Source: Pleurodeles waltl
Lineage: Eukaryota; Chordata; Amphibia; Caudata; Salamandridae
Length of the DNA: 64,000 bases
NCBI RefSeq assembly: GCF_031143425.1
Contig: NC_090448.1
Location: 532,350,313-532,414,312, forward strand
Direction of reading: 5' to 3'
The position numbers were made by a program, and so were the translations under genes. Positions 35,449-45,710 of the stretch are shown here, one piece after another (the first letter of the stretch is position 1; each line of letters begins with the position of its first letter). The notes beneath the pieces were generated by a model that saw only the letters and a program-made list of their open reading frames with translations, made no database searches and was not told where the DNA came from.

Positions 35449-35755
35449 TGTGAGAAAGTAGCCTCTTTCTAGCATGGTTACCCCCATTTTTGTTTGTCAG
35501 TATGTTTTTACTGTCTCACTGGAATCCTGCTAGTCAGGACCCCAGTGCTCATAGTTTGTGGCCAACATGTCAGTATGTTTTACTGTTTTGTCAGTATGCT
35601 TGACTGTGTCACTGGAGTCCTGCTAACCAGAACTCCAGTACTTATGCTCTCTCTGATTCCAAATGTGTACTTTCATACTGGTAACCCAGTATTCCACTCC
35701 AAATTGGCATACTGGACCCCCCTTAGAAGTCCCTAGTATATAGTACATAGGTACC

Positions 35756-35760
35756 AAGGG
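35756..35760. repeat. TSD of Ty3-type element, left copy
   Basis: AAGGG directly before the left LTR, repeated at 41209-41213 after the right LTR: a perfect 5-bp target-site duplication. Confidence 0.92.
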
Positions 35761-35988
35761 TGTGAAATTAAGATCCATAGATGAAATGTATCATTGAGAT
35801 TTTATTAAGTTCAAGATAAATATCTCATCCACAACGATAGATCCAACAGCTCTGATCCCAGCTTCTTCCTTCAGTCCCCACTCCAATCTCTGTCTCTCTC
35901 CAGAATCCCCAGACCCAAACATTCTTTATACCAATAACATTCCATAGTTAGTAATGGAGAGATATACACTGTACCTGAAGATACCACA
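35761..35988 (-). repeat. 3' LTR of the Ty3-type element
   Basis: TG…CA, 228 bp. Differs from the 5' LTR at CAGAATCC/CAAAATCC, TTCCATAG/TTCTATAG and GTACCTG/GTACATG. On the minus strand it holds AATAAA (35806-35801), a likely polyadenylation signal. Confidence 0.95.
35801..35806 (-). terminator. Polyadenylation signal in the 3' LTR
   Basis: TTTATT on the plus strand, AATAAA on the element's strand, about 120 bases downstream of the TATA box within the LTR, consistent with an R-region end. Confidence 0.55.
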
Positions 35989-36010
35989 CACCTTTCCCCC
36001 CAAAAAAACA
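35989..36010 (-). other. Polypurine tract of the Ty3-type element
   Basis: Minus strand reads GGGGGGAAAGGTG at the inner edge of the 3' LTR (35989-36001), preceded by a short T-rich run: the expected plus-strand primer site. Confidence 0.8.
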
Positions 36011-36125
36011 TGCCGAAACAAATCAAATAAAGTAAATTATATACAATATAATAATGAAAGAATACTAAACACATTTGAAAAGGAAAAAAAACAAAGTACA
36101 AGAGCAAAAGTCCCAAATGGCATAT

Positions 36126-37583
36126 TTAAACACATTTTTTCTTAGAAATAACAATGCGATTAAGATTCCAAATTCTACCATCTTTGACTTTCACAGCATT
36201 TCTAAACAACTTAGTTACACTAAACGGACCCCAAAACTTGCTCCCACCTTTACCAAAAGTAGGTTTCTTTATCAAAACTTTGTCCCCAATCTCCACTTTC
36301 ACAGCACAAGTTCGCTTCGTCACATCAAAGTAATCTTTCCTCTTATCTTCCAATTTCTTCTCATGCATCCTTCTACAGTCATCACCAGACCAGAATACCG
36401 CATTGTTCTTATCCCCAACAACGCAACCTGGAACCAAAATAGTATTAGCCTTCCTACCTCTAAACATTCCAAAAGGAACAGTCCCTGTGGATGAATGTGG
36501 GGTAAAACGATAAGCTACCGAAAATTTCTTCAGTTCTTTTTTCCAACACCTTCCTGCTGCCATTTCTAATTGCACACATTCCTTTACGCATTTGTTGAAC
36601 CTTTCAACAATTCCATTGCCTTCAGGATGATACAGTGAACACAACTTGTGCTTAATTCCCAATTTCTTAAGATACTCTTCCATTTCTTTGGATACAAATT
36701 GTGGACCATTGTCTGTGAGAATAGCATTAGGAAAACCTTCTCGAGCAAAAATTTCCTCCAGCAGAATAATTATCCTCTTGGTTTCCACACTATGCAAAAT
36801 ACCAATTTCCACCCACCTGGAAAAATGATCAACTAAAACTAGGATGTAACTATTCCCACCTTTACTGTAAATAGGTCCCACAATATCCATAGCCACAACA
36901 TCCCATGGTCTGTTAGATGGACTCCTGATACACATCGAGGGTACTCTCATTTTATAGATCTTGTCACTGTTGCAACAGTCATGACACTCCCTGATCACCC
37001 TTTCTATACCAACATCCATACCTGGCCACCAATAATTCATACGTATTCTAGCTTTGGTTTTACTTATCCCTTGATGCCCAGAATGTCCCAGTTGAATGAC
37101 TTTCTCTACCAAAGTCCTTGGTACCACTAGTCTTTCACCACGAAGTAATAATCCATCAGAAACCGACAATTCCTCTCTAACCTTCCAAAACACTTTTAAT
37201 CCGTCAGAATTCCTTAAACTTTCAAAATTCCACTTGCTCTTAAGGAAAGTACATACATTTTGTAGAATGGGATCATTGGCAACCTCACGCACCCACTCAT
37301 CATGACTAATCACCCCTTCAGTAACACTACACACACTGAAACTCTCCTCTTGCTTATCACAATTGTCCTCCTCTGAAATCAATGTAAGTCTGGACAAGCA
37401 ATCTGCAGTGTTGTTGCATGTTCCTGGAACGTAAAACACCTTGAAATTGAAATCTTGAAGATTGACCACCCACCTACTAATTCTGGATGAAATCTGGTTG
37501 AGACCTTTTTTCATGAACACTTCAACTAAAGGTTTATGATCTGTATACACATGGAAAGGTCTTCCCCATACAAAGTTCTTCAA
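36126..37583 (-). CDS. Ty3-type integrase with RNase H tail (3' part of the pol frame)
   Basis: 485 codons in the same frame as the upstream gag-pol piece, separated only by one TAA (37616-37614). Residues 1-65 finish RNase H (VYTDHKPL; NTADCLSRL). The integrase follows: zinc-binding H167/H170 and C200/C203 (GHSGHQGISKTKAR, RECHDC); DD35E core D233 (AMDIVGP), D291 (LTDNGPQF), E327 (GIVERFNK) with 35 residues between the last two; C-terminal KFWGPFSVTKLF. It inserts element DNA into the host genome. No chromodomain seen. All catalytic residues are present. Confidence 0.92.
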   Translation of the reverse strand: MKNFVWGRPFHVYTDHKPLVEVFMKKGLNQISSRISRWVVNLQDFNFKVFYVPGTCNNTADCLSRLTLISEEDNCDKQEESFSVCSVTEGVISHDEWVREVANDPILQNVCTFLKSKWNFESLRNSDGLKVFWKVREELSVSDGLLLRGERLVVPRTLVEKVIQLGHSGHQGISKTKARIRMNYWWPGMDVGIERVIRECHDCCNSDKIYKMRVPSMCIRSPSNRPWDVVAMDIVGPIYSKGGNSYILVLVDHFSRWVEIGILHSVETKRIIILLEEIFAREGFPNAILTDNGPQFVSKEMEEYLKKLGIKHKLCSLYHPEGNGIVERFNKCVKECVQLEMAAGRCWKKELKKFSVAYRFTPHSSTGTVPFGMFRGRKANTILVPGCVVGDKNNAVFWSGDDCRRMHEKKLEDKRKDYFDVTKRTCAVKVEIGDKVLIKKPTFGKGGSKFWGPFSVTKLFRNAVKVKDGRIWNLNRIVISKKKCV

Positions 37584-37613
37584 TTTGCCAATAGCCCAAG
37601 CAACACCAAGAGC

Positions 37614-39977
37614 TTATTTTTCAATCGTGGAGTGGTTCTCTTCAGAACCCCTTAAGGTCCTTGAACAATGTACAACTGGCTTCCATTCATGCTTATCTCC
37701 TTTCTGTAGAAGTACAGCACCCAACCCCTTAGAGCTCGCATCCGTCATAATAACACACAACTCATTAGGATTGAAAGATTTCAAACACCCCACCTTGGAT
37801 AATTCATTCTTAACATCATTAAATTCACTTTCACATCCTTCACTCCATACATAACTTACTCCTTTTTTGAGTAATTTACGCATATTTTCTGTTTTGGCAG
37901 CAAGATTGGGAAGAAATTTTCCATGAAATTCAACCATACCAAAGAAAGCTTGTAGTTCTTCTTTGTTCTCTGGCGATCGTAGTTTCATTATGTTTTCTAC
38001 TAATTCTTGTTTAGGATACAACCCAGAAGATGTAATTCTATGTCCTAAATACTCTATCTCTTCCTTCCCAAAATGACATTTCTTCAGTTTCAACGTAAGC
38101 CCATGATCTCCCAATATTCTAAGGACTTTTTTAACCCTCCTTTCATGTTCCTCTTTAGTCCGTCCAAAAACCAGAATATCATCCTGAAAATATTTCACAC
38201 CTTCTACAGAACCAAACAAATCATGCATCAAACGTTGAAACACAGACGCTGCTGATACCAAACCAAAGGGCATCCTTACAAACCTGAAAGTTCCAAAGGG
38301 AGTAATGAAAGTCGTGAGATCCCTAGAATCCACATGAAGCATCACTTGATGATAGGCCGAAGCCAAATCTAGTGTACTGAAATATTTAGCTCCATGCAAC
38401 AAAGTTACCATCTCAGTAATATTAGGAAGAGGAAAAAGATCACTAACCACAGCTTTGTTGAGATTCCTCAAATCAACACAGAGACGTATTTCACCAGAGG
38501 GTTTGCGTGCTACAACTATAGGGGAGACCCATTCCGAAGCTTCAACCGGTTCTATGATCCCACTTTGACACAACTTTTGCAGTTCTTTTTCCACATCATC
38601 TCTTACAGATATCGGTATGGGCCGCACTTTACACACTACTGGCACTGCATTCTCCTTAAGTTTGATACAATGTACATATTCAGTAAGACATCCCAATGTA
38701 TCTTTAGACACATCCTTAAATTCACTCACAAAATCCGGTAATTCACCCTCACAAATATCAGAGGATATTTCACAGATGTCACTACTACTTTTTATAAAAT
38801 CTTTCCTCAGCAACACAGGTGTAGAATTATTCGGATCTAAGATAACTTCGAGTTCTTTCTGATGTGGCCAGCTTAAAACACTATCCCCTTTTACTGGAAC
38901 ATAGATTTTTCCCACAGTCAAATTAGATTTAAACACAATTTTAGATTCAAAGTACCCCCTCAACTCTATGGCTTGACCACCATAGCCCCCTGGGATTACA
39001 TCTGGGTCTTTCAACTTCACAGAATGACTTAAATATTTATCAAACACCTCATTTGACATAAGAGTTAACCATGCTCCTGAATCAAAAAGAACTTCACACT
39101 TAATTCCCTCAATGGTTACAATGTCTTTAGGATATTTCTTCTTTACTCCTTGTTCATCCACCATCAAAATACAGTCTTGCACAACTTTGACAGAGGTGGA
39201 AGGTAATCCTTTTTGTGATCTACAGCATTTCGCAAAATGTCTGCGTTTGCCACACAATTTGCAAACAGCTCCCACGGCAGGACACTTTTTATATGATGCT
39301 AAATGCCCCGGGTTACCACATCGAAAGCATCTAGTATCTTTAAACTTGGATTTCTGAATTTGCGTTAACTTTGGTTCTTCTTTCCCTCCATCAGTCTCCA
39401 AAGTACTGTCCACAAGTAGATCGTTCTTCGGAAATATTTTATTTACCGAAAGATGTTTATTTCTTTCTAATTCACCTACACAGGCCAAAGTGTGCTCTAC
39501 ACTCTTAGCTATTGTTATCACCTCTTGTAGAGAAGGATCATCCTTACTCCAAAGTTCTTGCCTAACTTTGTCACTGGAGCACTTCAACATAAATTGATCC
39601 CTTATGCGTTCTTCAAGAGTTAATCCAAATTTGCATGTTGTAGCCAATTTCCTTAAGTCAGTTATATATTCCTCCATAGATTCATTCTGACCCTGTTCTC
39701 TCATTCCAAAATGGTAGTGTTCCAAAATTGTACTAATTTTAGGAAGATAATGAAGATCCAACTTTTTTAAACAAAGTTCAAATTCATTCAAGTCTGCTCC
39801 CTCGTCATCAGGTTCAGGTAGAGTCTCAATAATATCCAGGCCTTCACAACCTAAACAGTGCATTAGAAGTGATACTTTTCTATCATTAGACAACGAAGAA
39901 CCACATACTTTTGTGTAATGAAGAAATGATTTCTTCCATTTTGACCATATAATAGGCGCATCTCCTGGTTCAGTCAA
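37614..39977 (-). CDS. Ty3-type gag-protease-RT-RNase H polyprotein (5' part)
   Basis: 787 codons from 39977. Gag-like helical part to about residue 200; two zinc knuckles at 217-252 (CFRCGNPGHL; CKLCGKRRHFAKCC); protease DSG at 299-301; RT from about 450 with RLCVDLRNLN and the active site FQDD (597-600; Phe instead of the commoner Tyr); RNase H start MTDASSKGLGAVLL. The codon at 39977 is TTG, not ATG: the frame is open upstream to about 40088 with no ATG, so the true start was lost, lies in a spliced leader or is non-AUG. It ends at an in-frame TAA inside RNase H. Whether this stop is a mutation or read through cannot be told. Confidence 0.92.
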   Translation of the reverse strand: MTEPGDAPIIWSKWKKSFLHYTKVCGSSLSNDRKVSLLMHCLGCEGLDIIETLPEPDDEGADLNEFELCLKKLDLHYLPKISTILEHYHFGMREQGQNESMEEYITDLRKLATTCKFGLTLEERIRDQFMLKCSSDKVRQELWSKDDPSLQEVITIAKSVEHTLACVGELERNKHLSVNKIFPKNDLLVDSTLETDGGKEEPKLTQIQKSKFKDTRCFRCGNPGHLASYKKCPAVGAVCKLCGKRRHFAKCCRSQKGLPSTSVKVVQDCILMVDEQGVKKKYPKDIVTIEGIKCEVLFDSGAWLTLMSNEVFDKYLSHSVKLKDPDVIPGGYGGQAIELRGYFESKIVFKSNLTVGKIYVPVKGDSVLSWPHQKELEVILDPNNSTPVLLRKDFIKSSSDICEISSDICEGELPDFVSEFKDVSKDTLGCLTEYVHCIKLKENAVPVVCKVRPIPISVRDDVEKELQKLCQSGIIEPVEASEWVSPIVVARKPSGEIRLCVDLRNLNKAVVSDLFPLPNITEMVTLLHGAKYFSTLDLASAYHQVMLHVDSRDLTTFITPFGTFRFVRMPFGLVSAASVFQRLMHDLFGSVEGVKYFQDDILVFGRTKEEHERRVKKVLRILGDHGLTLKLKKCHFGKEEIEYLGHRITSSGLYPKQELVENIMKLRSPENKEELQAFFGMVEFHGKFLPNLAAKTENMRKLLKKGVSYVWSEGCESEFNDVKNELSKVGCLKSFNPNELCVIMTDASSKGLGAVLLQKGDKHEWKPVVHCSRTLRGSEENHSTIEK

Positions 39978-40339
39978 GAAAAAAGGGGGAGGTGGTATGT
40001 TCTGTATATTTGTCTGACTGAGTAAAAACTTAGTATAGATTATGAATTGAACTGTGCTCTGACTGAGTGACTGAAGACTATAAAACGTTTATTATGAATT
40101 GCACTGTGCTCTTCTCCATATGTAACAAAATATACAAGTGTTTTGCTTCAAACACCAGAAGACATTTTGTACATCCAAAACCATTGGCTTATTTTCTGTA
40201 GTGAGTTCGCCTTGTTCTGTTCCTTTGTAGGGATTTCCTTGTAGCGAGGAAAGCCCAGAAAAAAAATGTCGAGATCACTCCCTGATCACCGTGCCGTATA
40301 GAAGAGAAATGGTGAGTCGTAATTAAAATTGTAAAGTAT

Positions 40340-40590
40340 TTATATAGGGAGCACGAAGGAAAAATGCGGCGAGCGCTCGAGATTAACCGTGCCAAAGTAA
40401 CTAAGCACGCTCGAGCGCTCGCATGTGAATGTGCTAAACACAAGATCGAAACGCGATGAACGCTCGCAACGGTGCTGAAATCCTAAACGTGCTAGAGTAA
40501 CTAAGCACGCTCGAGCGCTCGCGTGTGAATGCGCTAAACACAAGGTTGGAGCGCGATGAGCGCTCGCAGCGAGGCTGAAACCAACTGTTG
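40340..40590. repeat. 100-bp tandem repeat in the Ty3 leader (about 2.3 units)
   Basis: CTAAGCACGCTCGAGCGCTCGC occurs in two copies exactly 100 bases apart (starts 40401 and 40501; quoted here as CTAAGCACGC plus TCGAGCGCTCGC). Each unit contains the palindrome CGAGCGCTCG and GTGCTAAACACAAG or GCGCTAAACACAAG. It lies in the untranslated leader between the primer site and gag. Confidence 0.88.
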
Positions 40591-40961
40591 GTTTGAAAAA
40601 AAACCAAATGTCGAGTGCTTCCCCACACTGTATTCAAAAACAAAAATAATAGATAGAGCTCCTTCAAATCTCACACGATCCAAGATAAAAGTGTGTTGTA
40701 CAGTCTGTTAAATCACACACTTAGTAAAAATATTATTATATATATATATTTTTTTTTAAATAGTGACAGGGATTACTATAATCAATCCAAATGCGAATAA
40801 TGGAGATGGCTTGTATAGATGAAGAATCTTCTTACTTTATTTTTTTTCCACGTACCTTGTATTTTTGATTGTTGGATCAAAAGAAAATATGCAGTCCAAG
40901 ACCAACCGACAAAAGACCTCCAAAGTCGCTGATTGTTGCGTTGAGATATCTTAATAAACGG
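40591..40961 (-). other. Ty3-type element leader, remainder
   Basis: Non-coding 5' leader between the 100-bp repeat and the primer-binding site. Contains an AT-rich microsatellite-like patch (TATATATATATTTTTTTTTA) at 40737-40757. Confidence 0.6.
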
Positions 40962-40979
40962 ATCCCATCCTCGTCGCCA
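40962..40979 (-). other. Primer-binding site, tRNA-Ser type
   Basis: The plus strand reads ATCCCATCCTCGTCGCCA, equal to the 3' end of vertebrate tRNA-Ser(GCT) plus CCA as I remember it, so the minus-strand RNA would pair with 18 bases of that tRNA. One base separates it from the 5' LTR at 40981. Confidence 0.88.
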
Positions 40980-40980
40980 A

Positions 40981-41208
40981 TGTGAAATTAAGATCCATAG
41001 ATGAAATGTATCATTGAGATTTTATTAAGTTCAAGATAAATATCTCATCCACAACGATAGATCCAACAGCTCTGATCCCAGCTTCTTCCTTCAGTCCCCA
41101 CTCCAATCTCTGTCTCTCTCCAAAATCCCCAGACCCAAACATTCTTTATACCAATAACATTCTATAGTTAGTAATGGAGAGATATACACTGTACATGAAG
41201 ATACCACA
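40981..41208 (-). repeat. 5' LTR of the Ty3-type element
   Basis: 228 bp, TG…CA, three differences from the 3' LTR. Directly followed by the second TSD copy AAGGG (41209-41213). Confidence 0.95.
41144..41150 (-). promoter_or_regulatory. TATA box in the 5' LTR
   Basis: Minus strand TATAAAG (plus CTTTATA), conserved in both LTRs, about 60 bases from the LTR's upstream edge; the likely promoter of the element. Confidence 0.6.
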
Positions 41209-41213
41209 AAGGG

Positions 41214-43153
41214 CACTGGGGTACCAGACGATCCTTATGGGCTGCAGCATTTCTTTTGCCACCCATAAGGAGCTCATACAAACACTTCTTCAGGACTGCC
41301 ATTGCAGCCTGAGTGAAATAGTGTAAGCACTATTTCACAGCAATTTTCACTCCACCAGGTCACTTGTATGTTGCGCTACGAGGCCTCCGGGCAGTTTGCG
41401 CTATACAAAACACTCTAACATAACATAACATAACATGTCACCCATATATCTATCCTTCAGACCCTGATGGCTAGGTGCATAGTACCTGTGTGTGAGGGCA
41501 TCCCTGCACTAGCAGAGGTATCCCCACAACATCCAGGCCCATTTTCCCAGACTTTGTGAGTGTGGGGACGCCATCATAAATGAGCACTACATATAGGGCA
41601 ATACGTATATGTAGCTTCACCATGGTAACTCCAAATATGGCCATGTGAGGTGTCTAGGAATTGGAAATTGTACCCTCGATCTTATTCTGGTATGGGGGGC
41701 AATTCCACACACCCTGGGGGCTCCATCATCGACCCCCAGTACGGCCATACCAGTCTTTTGAGGTTTTCACTGCAGCCCAATCTGCTGCCACCTCACAGAC
41801 AGGCTTCTGCCCTCCTGGGGCTTAAGCAGCTCAATACATTTCCTTTAGGAAAGGGGTGTTACACCCTCTCCTAAAGGAAATTAGTGTTACAGGCATGGGA
41901 GGGGTATCCTCCCAAAGCCTCTGGAAATGCTTTGAAGGGCACAGATGGTGCTCTCCTTGCATAATCCAATCTACACCAGTTTAGGGACCCTCAGTCCCTG
42001 CTCTGGCACGAAACTGGACAAAGGAAAGGGGAGTGACCACTCCCCTGTCCATCACCACCCCAGGGGTGGTGCCCAGAGCTCCTCCAGAGTGCCCCTGGGT
42101 TGTGCCATCTTGTTTTCAGGATGGTCAGGAAACTCTGGGAGCATCTGAGTGGGCAGTGCCACAGGTGACGTCAGAGACCTCTCCTAATAGGTCCATACCT
42201 CGTTAGGTGACCATCCCCCTCTGAGGGGGCCTTAGGGTCTCTCCTGTGGGTGTTTCCTCAGATTCGGATTGCAAGACTCCAGCAGGAATCCTCTGCATCC
42301 TTTACTTCATCTTCTACCATTAGATCAACAGCAGCAGTGCTCCAGGAACTCTACAACTGCAACAAAGTATCCAAGAAGGCTACTGCAAATCTGTAACTTC
42401 CGCTCCTGCCAGCAACTGCAACAATTTCCAGGTTGTGGATGCTCTAAAGATTGCCTGTCTTCATCCTGCACCACAAGAACCAAAGGAATTTCCAGTGGAG
42501 TGATGGAGTCACTTCCCTACTTTAATAGGCACCTCTCTGCAACGACAACTGGTATTCTGGGTCCCCTCTCCTGATGACGAGCGTGGATCCTGGAACACAA
42601 GTGGTAGACTAAAGTGACTCTGACTGTCCAAAGGTCCAGCTGTCCAAATTTGGTGGTGGTAAGAGCTTGCTTCTATGTGCCAGACAGTACCCCTGTGCAC
42701 TGAGTGTTTGCAGCTCCTAGGGCTTCTGTGCACTTCTCCAAGAAATCCTTTATACACAGGGTAGCCCAGGTCCCCAGCACTCTATCCCGTGATGCTCAGC
42801 TCCGTGAGCTGTTCCCCCGTGGCGTGAGATCCCTTTGTGCAGTGCTATGATGACCATCATTTTCAACTCATTTGTCCCCATGCTGTGGGACTCCTGAGAA
42901 AGCTGCCTGGTTTACTCAGCGCTCTCTGAGTTGCTGAGAGCCCCCTCTGTCTCCCCCTCCTGAGTAGAGTTGACCTGGTCCTTCCAGGGCCCAGGCAGTG
43001 CCTTTTTTTGCAAAATGAAAGTTTTGAATTTACCAAGGCTTGTTGGATGAATCCCGCAAAGCTAACCAGACTGCATTCATCCTTCTGGCGTGGGACATCT
43101 TCTGCACCTACCAGGAACCGTAAATCTGTCTTCTTTGGTGCAATACTGACTTA
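41214..43153 (+). repeat. Second segment of the 3-kb solo LTR
   Basis: Continues the LTR from 35760 after the Ty3 insertion and its duplicated AAGGG. No coding potential. It contains a short inserted repeat tail (41372-41437). Composition is GC-neutral with several short perfect inverted pairs such as GGAGTGACCACTCC near 42030. Confidence 0.7.
41372..41437 (+). repeat. 5'-truncated SINE tail with (AACAT)n
   Basis: TTGCGCTACGAGGCC, then TTTGCGCTATACAAAACACT, ends in four ATAAC/AACAT units. GCTATACAA is also at the 3' end of the SINE at 33605-33945, suggesting the same or a related SINE family. Only the tail is present. Confidence 0.55.
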
Positions 43154-43698
43154 GGTGGTCATTCCAACCTCGGCGGTAAAAGGCGCTTACCGCCAGACAG
43201 AAGACCGCCATAACACCGCCGCGGTCGCGGTAAACCGCCACGGTCATTCTGACGCACACTAGGCTAACCGGCAAAATACCGCCATCCACAAAAGTCCGCC
43301 ACACCAAAGGTCAGCGATAAACTGGCGATGACCAAACCTCCACCGTCACATCAACAGAAATACGCCCAGTGCCATTACAACCTACGAATCCACGCAACGA
43401 TCTTCCTACAAAACACTACCACATTGGACAAATCGAAATACACACACCTGATACACATACACACACCACTCCCACACACCCAATACAATATAAAACACAC
43501 ACCCACATCACCCACAAACCCCTATGGCCAGAAATTTCGGATGAAGACCAGAGAGAGACACCACAGTCAACTACCAAGCATCCACAGGCACACAATACCA
43601 ATACCCACAGAACTTCCACGCACCTCACACAACACACCACTAAATAGCACCCCACCTATCACTACACACTCCACCCCACACATCATCCACACCACCCC

Positions 43699-45202
43699 AT
43701 GGCACCCCAAAGACACCCCAGGTTCTCAGATGCTGAACTCAGGGTCATGGTGGAGGAAATCCTACGAGTAGAGCCCCAGCTGTTCGGGACACAGGTGCAG
43801 CACACCACCATTGCCAGGAAGATGGAGCTATGGAGCAGAATAGTGGACAGGGTCAACGCTGTGGGACAGCACCCAAGAAATCGGGATGACATCAGGAAGA
43901 GGTGGAACGACCTACGGGGGAAGGTGCGTTCCATGGTATCAAGGCACAACATCGCGGTACAGCGGACTGGCGGCGGACCCCCACCTCCTCCCCCCGAATT
44001 TACAACATGGGAGGAGCAAGTCTTGAACATCCTGCATCCTGAGGGCCTCGCTGGAGTATCTGGAGGAATGGACTCTGGTAAGTCTCATCTTCACTACTTC
44101 ATCCTCCCCACCCCACCTGCATGCCAACTCATACCCCCATCCCTCACCCCCTTCACAACTACCCCTTGCAAATGTCTCACCATCACAACCCACCCATCCC
44201 AAAACTTAGCCCTGCATGCGGCCCCAAAGCATGGACACCCATCACCAAAGCATGCCCAATGCACATACCCATCACCCCCCCCCCAAAACACTGTCACAAC
44301 AGCCCCCACAAAGGAATGCCAGCACTGGGGTACACGGGCACCCACCCATTGCACGCCATTGGCACACACAGAAGCAATAACCATACTTTTATACCCCTGC
44401 AGGACCCAAACGCCAGGTCACCGCGCAGGAGGGTCCACAAATGTCCCCTCCACCCCCAGAAGAGGCCCACAGTGATGACAGCAGCTCTGTCTCCCTGGAT
44501 TTAGATGACCAGCCCGGTCCATCGGGGACCTCTGGACAGTCGGTTCCCCTCAGACAGGCACAGGCCACAGCAGACCTACCCCCCTCTGGGAACACCAGCA
44601 CAGCACCCACCCAGCGGGCCCATACCTCTGTCCCCAGGACACGTCAATCAGCGGTGTGTCCACAACTACAGGGAACCCAGGCTAACCCACCACCCCAACA
44701 ACAACAGGGACCTGGGGGCAGTGGTAGTGGGCACACGGTCCAGGGGACGGAGGCCCAAGGAAACAGGGGAACTGGGAGGGCAGCTGTGCGACAGGGGGGG
44801 GACAGGCAAAGGGAACCCACTCTCCACGAGGCCCTCTCCTCCATCATGGGAGCATACCACCACTCCCAGGAGACGATGGCGACGGTCCTGGCCAGGTTTC
44901 AGGAAATCCAGCTTCTGCAGGAACAACAGTATATGGGGTTCAGGGAGGAACTGAGAAACATCGGTACCGCCATGGGTACCATCGTGGTGGCCCTGAATGA
45001 GTTAATCTCCACATTGCGGACCACTCTGGCACCTCAAAGGGCCCCTGACACTAGCATGGACCAAGAACTGGCTACCACCTCCGCCGGCGCTAGTGGACAG
45101 GAGGCCCCGACAGAAGACCAACAGGCCACCAGAACCCCACCCCCTGCAGAAAGAGAACCATCCCGCAAGCGGGCCCTGAGATCCAGGAAGAAGACAGAGT
45201 AA
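43699..45202 (+). CDS. Harbinger Myb/SANT-like DNA-binding protein 1, copy 2
   Basis: Two exons: 43699-44077 (ending CTG|GTAAGT) and 44403-45202 (after CCCCTGCAG); joined they give 392 residues without a stop. Residues about 8-85 form a Myb/SANT-like trihelix (RFSDAELRVMVEEIL, WSRIVDRVNAVG, RDDIRKRWNDLRGKVRSMV), followed by PPPPPP, an acidic stretch, a helical segment near residues 265-340 (ETMATVLARFQEIQLLQEQQ) and a basic tail likely to act as a nuclear signal (KRALRSRKKTE). In Harbinger systems this protein binds the element ends and brings in the nuclease. Start ATG is in a good context (CCCATGG) and is conserved in copy 1. Confidence 0.9.
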
Positions 45203-45416
45203 CATGTCAAGACCCCCGCCAGCAAAGGATACCGCCCTGATTGTCATCCCACTGTCCCACATTGTCACCCTGTCCAACCTTAAACTGCCCCTGCTCCACT
45301 TCCCACAGGCATTTGGACAATGCACCTGTAAACCTGATAGTCTGGACTCTGCCATGGACAATCCTCCACCATCACCCCTCACCGATTTGCAACCACCCAT
45401 CCAAATAGAGCACTTG

Positions 45417-45422
45417 AATAAA
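45417..45422 (+). terminator. Polyadenylation signal, Myb-like gene 1 (copy 2)
   Basis: AATAAA about 215 bases after the stop, in the same context as in copy 1 (AATAAACACACTTATTGCA). Confidence 0.65.
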
Positions 45423-45710
45423 CACACTTATTGCACATAAACAATCTGGAGTCTGTCTGTGATTTTAACAAATGTATTAGACATGACAGTGCCAAAATTG
45501 TTATTCACATTGTGTTGCCAAAAAACCGCTGTCACACAGCTGTAGTCCATGGGGAAACTAAGCAGATGTCACGCAGTGGGGCCCACAGCTCTGAAAACGG
45601 AAGGGAAAGTCACAACACAGTTACCATACACTGGGGGAAAAAGTCAGACAGTAGAGAAAAAGGAGTCTTTAAGTAAATGTAATATGCCGGTGTCTACTCT
45701 TACCTGTGTG

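Larger units (their letters stand above)
35761..41208 (-). mobile_element. Complete young Ty3-type LTR retrotransposon (5448 bp)
   Basis: Two 228-bp LTRs (35761-35988, 40981-41208) begin TG and end CA and differ at three positions by eye. TSD AAGGG is perfect. From the minus-strand 5' end: LTR, primer-binding site, about 0.9-kb leader with a 100-bp tandem repeat, a gag-PR-RT-RNase H-INT frame with a single in-frame stop, polypurine tract, LTR. The order is canonical Ty3 (RT before INT), unlike elements A and B. A tRNA-Ser primer is reported for the Mag group, so that clade is a candidate. Confidence 0.95.

Noticed and set aside
35761..41208. The Ty3-type element as an endogenous retrovirus.
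   Set aside because: No envelope frame between integrase and the 3' LTR: the integrase stop is about 140 bases from the LTR.
41650..42757. Short frames in the solo LTR as host exons.
   Set aside because: They lie in a repeat with no conserved domain, are on both strands, and lack splice or start context.
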